A program made the translations under genes and the position numbers. Positions 32,425-39,777 of a stretch of DNA of 64,000 bases are shown one piece after another. Location of the stretch: assembly GCF_011045195.1 (NCBI RefSeq), contig NZ_CP049199.1, positions 2,418,001 through 2,482,000 of the forward strand, in the 5' to 3' direction. Source of the stretch: Caulobacter soli. Lineage in GTDB: Bacteria; Pseudomonadota; Alphaproteobacteria; Caulobacterales; Caulobacteraceae. The notes under the pieces are model-generated. The model had not been told where the DNA came from, ran no database searches, and was given only the letters and a program-made list of their open reading frames with translations. Each line of letters begins with the position of its first letter. Position 1 is the stretch's first letter.

Positions 32425-33699
32425 TCAGAGGTCGAAGAGCTCGGTCAGGTGGGCGTTGGCGAACTTGCCGGTCGGGTCCCAGGTCTTGCAGGCCGCCACG
32501 AAGTCGCCGGCGCGCGGATAGAGCCGGTGGACGTCGGCCGTCGTCAGGGTGTGGCGCTTGGCCCAGTGCGGACGGCCCGCGCCGTCGCGCAGCACCGCCT
32601 CCATCTCGGCGAAGGGCGGCCGCCAGGGCATTTTGGCGTACTGGTGGAATGAGATCGACGCGCCGGGGCCAGCGTTGAACGGGCTCATCCAGATGTCGTC
32701 GCCGGCCGCCAGTCGAAACTCGAACGGGAAGGTGATCGGCAGGCGGCGCTTGCGGATATGGGCGATGGCGGCCTTCAGGGTCGGCAAGCCGGCGGCGCGC
32801 GGCAGCTCGTACTCCATCTCCTCGAAGCGGATATTCCGCTCGGACGGGAAGATCGCATAGGCCGGACCGACGCGCCGGCTGGCTTTGCCAAGCGTGCGCA
32901 TGACCAGGCGCTGCAACGGTCCGGTCAGCATCGGCGCGGCGGCGCACAGATCGCAGACGGCCTTGAAGGACGCCTCGCTGTCCTCGCCGATTTCCTTGGC
33001 CGGTCGGCCCGGATCCTCGGCCTCGACCGGGTGCAGGGTCTTGAAGATCACGTCGTCCGAATAGGGGAAGACAAAGAATTCCATGTGGCGCGTGGCGGCG
33101 GCCAGTTCGTCCAGCCGCTCGGCGACCTCGGCCAGGGGGCGACGTTCGACGCGCTCTTCCAGATGGTAGGCCGGAACCACATGGATCCGGATTTCGACGG
33201 CGACGCCGAGCAGGCCCAGCGACAGGCGCTGAGCCTGGTAGAGTTCGGGGTTCTGGTCCGGACCGCATTCGACGATCTTGCCGTCGGCGGTCATCAGCCG
33301 AAAACCGCAGGCCTGGGTGGACAGGCTGCCCAACTCCGCGCCGGTGCCGTGGGTGCCAGTCGAGATGGCGCCGGCCAGGGACTGTGGATTGATGTCGCCC
33401 TGATTGATCAGCGACAGGCCTTCCGCCCACAGCGCCGCCGTCAGCTTCTTCAGGCTCCAGCCGGCGGGCGCCCACACCGTCTTGCGGTCGGGCGCGACCG
33501 TGACCGCGCCCTCATAATCGGACAGGCTCAGCAGCAGGTCGCTGGTCTCGCACAGCGGCATGAAGGAGTGGCCAGCGCCGACCACGCGGACCTTGGCCGC
33601 CTGGCTGATCAGCGCCGCCAGCTCGCCCGCGTCGCGCGGCCTGGCGATCAGGCGAGGGGAGGCCGCGACGCTGCCCGACCAGTTGCTCCACCCCGTCAT
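32425..33699 (-). CDS. FAD-dependent sugar-lactone oxidase (D-arabinono-1,4-lactone oxidase family)
   Basis: 424 residues of the VAO/ALO type. FAD-binding part: VRVVGAGHSFMPLCETSDLLLSL and SLAGAISTGTHGTGAELGSL. Substrate part: the HWxK motif as PHWAKRHTL near the C-terminus. No signal or membrane segment. Family members oxidise aldonolactones or alditols with oxygen. ATG 33699 has GAGGAG upstream. A possible TetR operator lies just upstream, in the gap from the tetR gene. Pairing with a D-amino-acid aldolase suggests use of a sugar-like or hydroxy-amino-acid nutrient imported by the neighbouring receptor and MFS protein. Confidence 0.88.
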   Translation of the reverse strand: MTGWSNWSGSVAASPRLIARPRDAGELAALISQAAKVRVVGAGHSFMPLCETSDLLLSLSDYEGAVTVAPDRKTVWAPAGWSLKKLTAALWAEGLSLINQGDINPQSLAGAISTGTHGTGAELGSLSTQACGFRLMTADGKIVECGPDQNPELYQAQRLSLGLLGVAVEIRIHVVPAYHLEERVERRPLAEVAERLDELAAATRHMEFFVFPYSDDVIFKTLHPVEAEDPGRPAKEIGEDSEASFKAVCDLCAAAPMLTGPLQRLVMRTLGKASRRVGPAYAIFPSERNIRFEEMEYELPRAAGLPTLKAAIAHIRKRRLPITFPFEFRLAAGDDIWMSPFNAGPGASISFHQYAKMPWRPPFAEMEAVLRDGAGRPHWAKRHTLTTADVHRLYPRAGDFVAACKTWDPTGKFANAHLTELFDL

Positions 33700-33726
33700 C
33701 CGCTTCTCCTCGTCCGCGATGCAGGT

Positions 33727-33746
33727 ATGATAGTAAAAACTACTGT
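33727..33746. promoter_or_regulatory. Probable TetR operator, site 1
   Basis: ATGATAGTAAAAACTACTGT with inner inverted repeat TAGT-N4-ACTA, between tetR and the lactone-oxidase gene and overlapping the tetR stop codon. A second site with 15 of 20 bases identical in the opposite orientation lies upstream of the receptor gene at 37989-38008. Binding is inferred. Confidence 0.6.
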
Positions 33747-34441
33747 TCTTGCAACACGTCGTTCCATGGAACCAGAGAGGGATCGCCGAAGGTGTCGAAA
33801 TAGCGCTCGAACAGCAGGCAGACCTCGCGGCTGAGGGCCAGGGCGTCCTGGTCAGGCTCCTCGACGGCCATTTCGGTGGCCGAATAGGTCAGCTCGACCA
33901 TCATCCGCATGGCCAGGCGAACCCGAGCTTCGGGCGCGGCGGGATAGCGCATCTTGAGCACTTCGGCGAACTGGCCCGCCACCATGTCGCGCGAGGCGAA
34001 GCGCAGTTGCTGCAACATGGGCACCGCGCGCAGGGCCCTACCGATCGCCGCTCCGCCGGGAAAGCGGCGGGTCATCTCGATCATCTCGGTCAGCATGACC
34101 ACGTTCTTTTCGACGCGCTCGGCGACGGTCTCGCCGTCCAGACCGCCCGTCTCGATCCAGGCGAAGACCATGTCGTCTTGGGCCTTCATCAGCCGGTCGC
34201 CCAGCGCCTTGAGGATCGCGTACTTGTTGGGAAAATAGCGATAGAGGGCCGGCGGAGTCAGACCCGCGCGCTTGCAGATGGCGTTGGTGGTCAGCTGCTC
34301 GAAGCCGCTCTCGCCCAGCATCTCGCCCGCCGTGGCCAGGACGATCTCGTAGGTATCCTGTCCCCGGGCCTGGGTCGGTTGCAGCTTGGCGTCCAGCGCG
34401 ATGTCGGGGCTGGCGGTCTTCCTGGCCGTCGCCTTCGGCAT
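33740..34441 (-). CDS. TetR-family repressor
   Basis: 233 residues. Helix-turn-helix: VLATAAEMLGESGFEQLTTNAICKRAGLTPPALYRYFPNKYAILKALGDRL (approximately residues 33-80), then an all-helical ligand domain. ATG 34441 has GGAG upstream; a longer start at 34495 is unlikely. It lies within a minus-strand unit, receptor-MFS-tetR-oxidase-aldolase, and two near-identical inverted repeats in that unit suggest it represses both the receptor promoter and the oxidase promoter. Confidence 0.92.
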   Translation of the reverse strand: MPKATARKTASPDIALDAKLQPTQARGQDTYEIVLATAGEMLGESGFEQLTTNAICKRAGLTPPALYRYFPNKYAILKALGDRLMKAQDDMVFAWIETGGLDGETVAERVEKNVVMLTEMIEMTRRFPGGAAIGRALRAVPMLQQLRFASRDMVAGQFAEVLKMRYPAAPEARVRLAMRMMVELTYSATEMAVEEPDQDALALSREVCLLFERYFDTFGDPSLVPWNDVLQEQ

Positions 34442-34508
34442 GCGGTCTCTCCTCAAGGTCCTTTCTGGACTAGAGGCTTTGGCCGAAAAAGCCAATCGGC
34501 CTCAACCC

Positions 34509-35699
34509 TTAGCGCGGCCTTGTCAGATGCAGGAAGGTGACGACCGCCACCGTGACCAGCGCCAGGCCCACCCCCAGCCAGACGGCAGGTCGCACGTCTG
34601 CGCCGCTGACCACGAGCGACGCCAACAGGGGCCCCGCGCCGCAACCCAGCAGGCTGGCCCCGGGTCCTAGCAGGGCGGCCCGGCGGCTGGGATCGGCCTC
34701 GATCGCCAGCGGGGTCAGGTAGGGCGAGGCGAACAGCCAGACGAAGCCGAAGACGCCGGAAGCCGCCAGGAACACCGCCGCCGACGGCAGACTGGCCATG
34801 ACGAACAGCGCGCCGATCGCCAGGACCACCGCCACGGTCAGCGACCAGAACCAAGACAGCCGCCCGGCCAGGGCCGTGGCCGCCGCGCCGCCCGCGACCT
34901 GGGCGGCCAGGGACACCGCGAAGGCCGCGCTGGCGACACTGGCCGGATGTCCGGCCTGGCGCGACAGCGGTTCGGCATAGATCCAGACCGCCAGGATGAA
35001 GGCCTGGAAGCAGAACACGGCCGCCAAGGCGACCCAGCCGCGCGGGCTCGGCAATCCCTTGGGATTGTCCTCGGTTTCCACCAGAGGCGCGTAGGCTCCG
35101 GGAATCGCCAAGCCGGCGAGGGCCGCCGTAACGGTCAGGGCGCCCAGCACCACGAAGCCGCCGTTCGAGCCGAACGGTCCCGTGACAAAGGCGCCGAGCG
35201 CGCTCACCACGGCGAGCTGAAGCAGAGTCTGGATGGTCAGGTAGAGGCCCGCCCAACGTTCGGGGCGGGGCGAGCGGACGATCATGCCCGTGATCAGCCA
35301 GATCATCGCGCCGGCCGGCAAGCCCGCCACGGCTCGGACCAGGATCAGCAGATCACCCGAGACCCGCGTCGTGGCCAGGTCCAGCGCCGCCAGCAGGAGG
35401 GCGCAGGTCACTGCAGCCAGCCTCAGTCGGCGCTCGCCGAATAGCGGGCCGACGACCGCCGCGCCGATCCCCATGGCGACCAGCTCGGCCATGCCGGCGA
35501 GCCCGATCTGGTTCGCCGTCAGCCGACCGGCTGCTTCCATGCCGCCGAGCAGCAGGGGGCCGACGCCGGGAAACAACACCCCGACCAGTCCGATCCAGAA
35601 CACTGTCAGGCGCTGGACCAGGCTGGGCGCCGCGCCGATCCAGGCGCCCGGAACCGGGGGCGAGGGATCAGCGACGACGGGGATGTCGGCGGTGCTCAA
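34509..35699 (-). CDS. MFS transporter, 12 TM
   Basis: 396 residues with about 12 hydrophobic helices (e.g. LTVFWIGLVGVLFPGVGPLLLGGM, IGLAGMAELVAMGIGAAVVGPLFGERRLR with a motif-A-like GERRLR loop, AVFLAASGVFGFVWLFASPYL). It begins with TTG inside the receptor's stop (TTGA), so it is translationally coupled to the TonB-dependent receptor. This suggests that receptor and MFS protein carry the same substrate across the outer and inner membranes. Substrate unknown. Confidence 0.82.
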   Translation of the reverse strand: MSTADIPVVADPSPPVPGAWIGAAPSLVQRLTVFWIGLVGVLFPGVGPLLLGGMEAAGRLTANQIGLAGMAELVAMGIGAAVVGPLFGERRLRLAAVTCALLLAALDLATTRVSGDLLILVRAVAGLPAGAMIWLITGMIVRSPRPERWAGLYLTIQTLLQLAVVSALGAFVTGPFGSNGGFVVLGALTVTAALAGLAIPGAYAPLVETEDNPKGLPSPRGWVALAAVFCFQAFILAVWIYAEPLSRQAGHPASVASAAFAVSLAAQVAGGAAATALAGRLSWFWSLTVAVVLAIGALFVMASLPSAAVFLAASGVFGFVWLFASPYLTPLAIEADPSRRAALLGPGASLLGCGAGPLLASLVVSGADVRPAVWLGVGLALVTVAVVTFLHLTRPR

Positions 35700-37957
35700 T
35701 ACTTGGCCCGGAAATAGACGCCGTAGGTGCGCGGCGGGCCCATGCTGAACACGTCGAAGCCAAAGGCGGCGACCGGGGTGATGTCGGAGATGTTGGTGGT
35801 GTCCGTCAGGTTCTTGCCCCACACGCCCAGTTCGTAGCGCCCGTCCGAGAAGGCCCAGCCGACCTGGCCGTTGACGTAGGCGCGGGCCTTGTCGCTGAGC
35901 CGGTCGGTGTTGGCCGTGTCGTAATAGACCTTGCTGCGATAGGTGAAGTCCAGCTGGGTGATCAGGTCGCCCGCGCCCAGCGGGTGCTCGTAGCGCGCCG
36001 CGCCGTTCAGGCTGGTCTTGGGCGCCGAGGGCAGGGTGTTGCCCGAATAGTCGTCGCCCAGGGACTGGAAGTTCTTGTACTCGGCGCTGAGCAGCGACGC
36101 GCCCAGGGTCAGGGACAGGCCCGTCATCGGCCGCGCCTCGATCTCGGCCTCGCCGCCATAGACTCGGGCCTTGGAGGCGTTGGTGAACAGCTGCACCGGC
36201 AGGCCGTTGCGCTGGATCACCGTGTAGACCTGCAAGTCCTTGTAGTCGTAGTAGAAGGCAGAGAGATTGACCCGCAGGCGGCGGTTCAGGAACTCGCTCT
36301 TGGAGCCGATCTCGTAGGCGTTGACGGTCTCGTCCCGATACGGGCCCAGGTCGTCCGGATCGGTGGTCTGGCCGCTGAAGAAGCCGCCGCTCTTGGTGCC
36401 CCGATTGTAGGTCGCATAGACATTGGCGTCGTCGCTGACCGCATAGCGCAGGCCCACGCGACCCGAGATCGAACTGAAGGTCTTGGCGTTGTCGTATTCG
36501 AACAGGGTCAGCAGGCCGTAGTCGACGTCGCTGACATAGTGGAAGGTCTTCTTGTCCTGCGACCAGCGCAGGCCGCCGGTCAGGGTCAACTTGGGCGTCA
36601 AATCGTAATCGGCCTGGCCAAACGCGGCGTAGCTGGTGGTCTTCTGGTGCAGCGGCCAGCCGAACACGCCGATGCTGTTGGCCGGGTCCATGCCGGTCGG
36701 GTTGTTGACCGGGTCGGGGACGCGCGCCACTTCCAGCACGTTGTAGTGGCTGTTGTTGTCCAGGTTGTCGCGCGCGCCGTAGACGCCGACGACCCAGCGC
36801 AGAGCGGTCGCGCCGTTCGACTGCAGGCGGAACTCCTGGCTGGTGGTGTCCTGCTTGGCGATGTAGCGGGCGTCGAAGATCGAGATCGGGTTGGCGTCGG
36901 TCTCTTCGTAGTCGTCCCGCTTGGCCTTCTGATAGCCGGTGACGGAATAGAGCGTGACGCCGCCGAAGTCGTAGCTGATGGCGCTGGTCGCCCCGAACAG
37001 CTTGACGATGTCCTTGCCTTCGAAGCGGTAGTCGCCTTCGTACTTGTTGCTGCTGGTATTGGCGTAGCCGGCGACGTTCGTGCACTGGCCCGAGGTGTAG
37101 TAGGCCGGCTTGCAGAAGATGTAGCCGAAGGTCGGATCGGGATCGGCCGTGCTGGCGGCCTCGGCCGTCTGCGCCACCAGCGAACGGTTGTAGGTCAGGA
37201 TCGAGCCGCCGGTGGACTTGCTGTAGCTGGCCGACAGGTCGACCGTCAGCTTGTCGTCGGGCGTGTAGCGTAGGGCGGCGCGCGCGGCCTTGCGCTCGGC
37301 GTCGTTGCCCTTGTTGCCGGTCAGGCGATTGAGCGTATAGCCGTCGCTCTTGTCGTAGAGCCCGGCGATCCGGAACGCCAAGGCGTCGCCGGCGATCGGT
37401 CCGCCAAAGCCGCCCTGAACGCTGAGCGTGTCGAACCGGCCGTAGTCGACGGCCAGGTCGCCCTCGGGCGTGCTGCTTGGCTTCTTGGTGGTGACGTTGA
37501 TCGCGCCGCCCGTGGTGTTGCGGCCGTAGAGCGTGCCTTGGGGGCCGCGTAGAACCTCGACCTGCTGCAGGTCGTAGAAGCCCGCCATCTGGGCCAGCGG
37601 GGAGGCGACATAGACCCCGTCCACATAGACCCCGACGGCGCTGGCCGTGCTGGGGTTGAAGTCGTTGACCCCGATGCCGCGGATGAAGATGCGAGGATTG
37701 GCGGCGTTGTCGTCGGTCTTGATCTGCAGGCCCGGCGAAAGACCCGACAGGGCCAGCACATCGCCCACCCGCTGATCCTTGAGCTGGTCGGCGGTCAGGG
37801 CGGTCACCGACACCGGCACGTCCTGGAGATTTTCCGATCGTTTCTGGGCGGTGACGACGATCTCGTCGAGAGCGGTCGCCTCCTGCGCCGAGACCTGTCC
37901 CGCCGCCGCCATCATCGCCGCGCTAGCGACGCCCGCGAGCACCTGGAGCTTCCGCAT
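35696..37957 (-). CDS. TonB-dependent receptor
   Basis: 753 residues. Signal peptide (VLAGVASAAMMAAAGQVSAQ), TonB-box region (TALDEIVVTAQKRSENLQDVPVSVTAL), plug with IFIRGIGVNDFNPS..VGVYVDGVY and VEVLRGPQGTLYGRNTTGGAINVTTKKP, then a 22-strand barrel ending in YFRAKY. It belongs to the broad 'iron complex outermembrane receptor' type, which in Caulobacterales often imports sugars or aromatics rather than iron. First gene of the unit with MFS, TetR, lactone oxidase and aldolase. A probable TetR operator lies 31-51 bases before the ATG. Confidence 0.94.
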   Translation of the reverse strand: MRKLQVLAGVASAAMMAAAGQVSAQEATALDEIVVTAQKRSENLQDVPVSVTALTADQLKDQRVGDVLALSGLSPGLQIKTDDNAANPRIFIRGIGVNDFNPSTASAVGVYVDGVYVASPLAQMAGFYDLQQVEVLRGPQGTLYGRNTTGGAINVTTKKPSSTPEGDLAVDYGRFDTLSVQGGFGGPIAGDALAFRIAGLYDKSDGYTLNRLTGNKGNDAERKAARAALRYTPDDKLTVDLSASYSKSTGGSILTYNRSLVAQTAEAASTADPDPTFGYIFCKPAYYTSGQCTNVAGYANTSSNKYEGDYRFEGKDIVKLFGATSAISYDFGGVTLYSVTGYQKAKRDDYEETDANPISIFDARYIAKQDTTSQEFRLQSNGATALRWVVGVYGARDNLDNNSHYNVLEVARVPDPVNNPTGMDPANSIGVFGWPLHQKTTSYAAFGQADYDLTPKLTLTGGLRWSQDKKTFHYVSDVDYGLLTLFEYDNAKTFSSISGRVGLRYAVSDDANVYATYNRGTKSGGFFSGQTTDPDDLGPYRDETVNAYEIGSKSEFLNRRLRVNLSAFYYDYKDLQVYTVIQRNGLPVQLFTNASKARVYGGEAEIEARPMTGLSLTLGASLLSAEYKNFQSLGDDYSGNTLPSAPKTSLNGAARYEHPLGAGDLITQLDFTYRSKVYYDTANTDRLSDKARAYVNGQVGWAFSDGRYELGVWGKNLTDTTNISDITPVAAFGFDVFSMGPPRTYGVYFRAKY

Positions 37958-37988
37958 TCCATACCCCCGTTACAGTTTTATGAGGGTT

Positions 37989-38008
37989 ACAGTAGCTAAT
38001 GCTATCAT
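37989..38008. promoter_or_regulatory. Probable TetR operator, site 2
   Basis: On the plus strand ACAGTAGCTAATGCTATCAT; its complement ATGATAGCATTAGCTACTGT matches site 1 at 15 of 20 positions. The core is TAGC-N4-GCTA. It lies just upstream of the receptor gene, where a repressor would block transcription. Confidence 0.6.
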
Positions 38009-38106
38009 TATGGCAAGCGGCGTTCGTGGAGCGATGTTCGGTCGCCAGATACGCCGCCAAGCCAGGCGTTTCCGGCCTCCGGCCGCTTCATTTTCGAGCT
38101 GCGCGG

Positions 38107-38126
38107 ATCAGGGTTCGACCTGATTG
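38107..38126 (+). promoter_or_regulatory. Repeated box, copy D
   Basis: ATCAGGGTTCGACCTGATTG, a copy of the recurrent box, here with perfect 6-base arms ATCAGG/CCTGAT around GTTCGA. It ends 48 bases before the ATG of the 51-residue exported peptide gene. Confidence 0.5.
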
Positions 38127-38174
38127 GCCTTTGCTTTGGACGGCGTAGTCTGTTGCGCGCTGAGGGAGCACGTC

Positions 38175-38330
38175 ATGCACACATCGCACTTCTGGCAAAG
38201 CGCTGGACTGATCGCCATCATCTTCGGCGCGGCGGTCCTGTCGGCCATGATCGGATCGCGAGCCCACGCCGCGACCGCCGACTTCCACGCCATGCCGGTT
38301 CACAGCCTCGGCCAGGCCTGGAGCGGCTGA
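38175..38330 (+). CDS. Small exported peptide (51 residues)
   Basis: Unknown family. GGGAG lies six bases before the ATG. A hydrophobic helix, LIAIIFGAAVLSAMIG, is followed by SRAHA, a good signal-peptidase I site. The mature part would be only about 19 residues (ATADFHAMPVHSLGQAWSG) with two His and one Trp. If uncleaved it would be a single-pass membrane peptide. A copy of the repeated box sits upstream. Confidence 0.6.
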   Translation: MHTSHFWQSAGLIAIIFGAAVLSAMIGSRAHAATADFHAMPVHSLGQAWSG

Positions 38331-38356
38331 CGGCGCGGCCGCCAAAGACTCGGCGA

Positions 38357-39619
38357 CTAGGCCGCGCTCACCTCGAGCCCTCTTGGAAAACGCGCCTCCA
38401 ACTCGTCCAGCAGCCGTTCGCGGGACGTCGTGGGCGTTTCATCGCTCGAACAGGCGAACCAGAGGGCGGAAAGCAGGCGCGACCACAGGCCCGAGCGCAG
38501 CAACAGCTCGCCCTCCGGCAACCGGTAGATCTGCCTCAGCGCCTCCCGCGTCGTGCCACCGTGCGAGAAACGGATGATCGCCCCGGCGCCGGCGAGCTCG
38601 GACCGCCGGACAGCGGCCAGGAACAATCGTCGGCGTAGCGGGCTCGCGGGCCGATCGCCGAGCACGTGGACGCGAACACCCGCGAACATCTGCGCGAGGG
38701 TGAAGGTCGGATCGAAGGTCACTCCGTCGGCCCCGCCGGCGTCCCCTGTCAGCGTCTGGACCTGTCCCCGGATGGCGCCGGTCACCAGGTCTTCGATGGT
38801 CCGAAAGTGATGGGTGACCGAACCGGTGGTCACGCCGGCTCGCGCCGCGACGGCTCGGTGGGTCAAGCTGACGAAGCCGCCGGCCTCGACGACCTCGGCG
38901 GCGGCCACGGCGATGCGCATGGCGGCGGGCGCGATGACCCTCGTCGAGCGGGCTTCGGCGCTGCGCACCGCCTGGACCAGGGCGCCGCCATCCACCCGGC
39001 GCGGCGCGGCCAGATAGGTTTCCCCGAAATGGTCGATCAGCTCACGCAGTACGGCGCGCTCCAGCACCGGGGTCCAGGTCGAAAGGTGGTAGAGCGCCTC
39101 GCACTCGAAGAAGAGGTGCAGCAGCCGCCCCTCGATTTCAGACAGTCCAAAAGTGCCCGCCACGTCCAGCCAGAAGTCGCGCCATAGACGCGTCCAGGCC
39201 GCGCAGGCCGGCCCGTTGGCGTCCGCCGCCAGTGCTTCCTGATAGAGCAGCGCCAGGGGCCGCCCATCGACCGTCCAAGCGACCAGCACATGTTCCAGCG
39301 CTCGCAAGGCTCCATCCACCGTACGCGGTAGGGGCTGGATCTCACGACTTCGGGCTTCGAGCCATGCGACGGTCTGGTCCGCGCCCCGCGCGAACGCCAA
39401 AGATAACAATTGTTCTATATTGCCAAAATTATAGTTGATGGCGCTGGGCGCGACTCCGGCCGTCGCCGCGATCGCGCGCGCTGAGGCTCCCGCAAGTCCT
39501 TCATCCGAAAGCAGTTGCGCGGCGGCTAAGACCAGGCGATCGACTCGCCGATCTTGTTCTGGCGGCGGTGCGGATTGCCGGGAGCGTGCGAGGTGCTCCA
39601 GGGGTGAGTGCATGACCAT
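38357..39619 (-). CDS. Regulator with two TetR domains in tandem
   Basis: About 420 residues, twice the usual TetR length. Domain 1 has a helix-turn-helix at about residues 28-75 (LVLAAAQLLSDEGLAGASARAIAATAGVAPSAINYNFGN); domain 2 has another at about 234-282 (AVAAAEVVEAGGFVSLTHRAVAARAGVTTGSVTHHFRT). Each is followed by its own helical ligand-type domain. A monomer would thus resemble a covalent TetR dimer. ATG 39619 is preceded by GGAGAAG; ATG 39613 is also possible. It diverges from the receptor gene at 39778, its likely target. The CCATTCGCC/GGCGAATGG repeat in the intergenic region may be relevant. Confidence 0.85.
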   Translation of the reverse strand: MVMHSPLEHLARSRQSAPPPEQDRRVDRLVLAAAQLLSDEGLAGASARAIAATAGVAPSAINYNFGNIEQLLSLAFARGADQTVAWLEARSREIQPLPRTVDGALRALEHVLVAWTVDGRPLALLYQEALAADANGPACAAWTRLWRDFWLDVAGTFGLSEIEGRLLHLFFECEALYHLSTWTPVLERAVLRELIDHFGETYLAAPRRVDGGALVQAVRSAEARSTRVIAPAAMRIAVAAAEVVEAGGFVSLTHRAVAARAGVTTGSVTHHFRTIEDLVTGAIRGQVQTLTGDAGGADGVTFDPTFTLAQMFAGVRVHVLGDRPASPLRRRLFLAAVRRSELAGAGAIIRFSHGGTTREALRQIYRLPEGELLLRSGLWSRLLSALWFACSSDETPTTSRERLLDELEARFPRGLEVSAA

Positions 39620-39673
39620 TCGCCATCTTCTCCAGCGTGCACGGCTAACGCAAGCGCTCGGCTCGGCGAATGG
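39616..39673. repeat. Inverted repeat in the tandem-TetR/receptor intergenic region
   Basis: CCATTCGCC (39616-39624, overlapping the regulator's start) and GGCGAATGG (39665-39673) are perfect 9-base complements separated by 40 bases. They may be two half-operators for a regulator with two DNA-binding domains, or a leader hairpin; inference only. Confidence 0.4.
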
Positions 39674-39777
39674 CAACCTTCACAAGTTCGATACATAACA
39701 TTCGTTCTAACGTCACGCCCCAAGCTTAGCACCCCGACCGGCGCCGAGACGCCGCCGAGACCAATGAGGGGTATGAG

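Noticed and set aside
34509..37085. Longer MFS reading frame running back into the receptor gene
   Set aside because: The upstream part is a shadow frame of the receptor; the MFS homology begins at the TTG at 35699.
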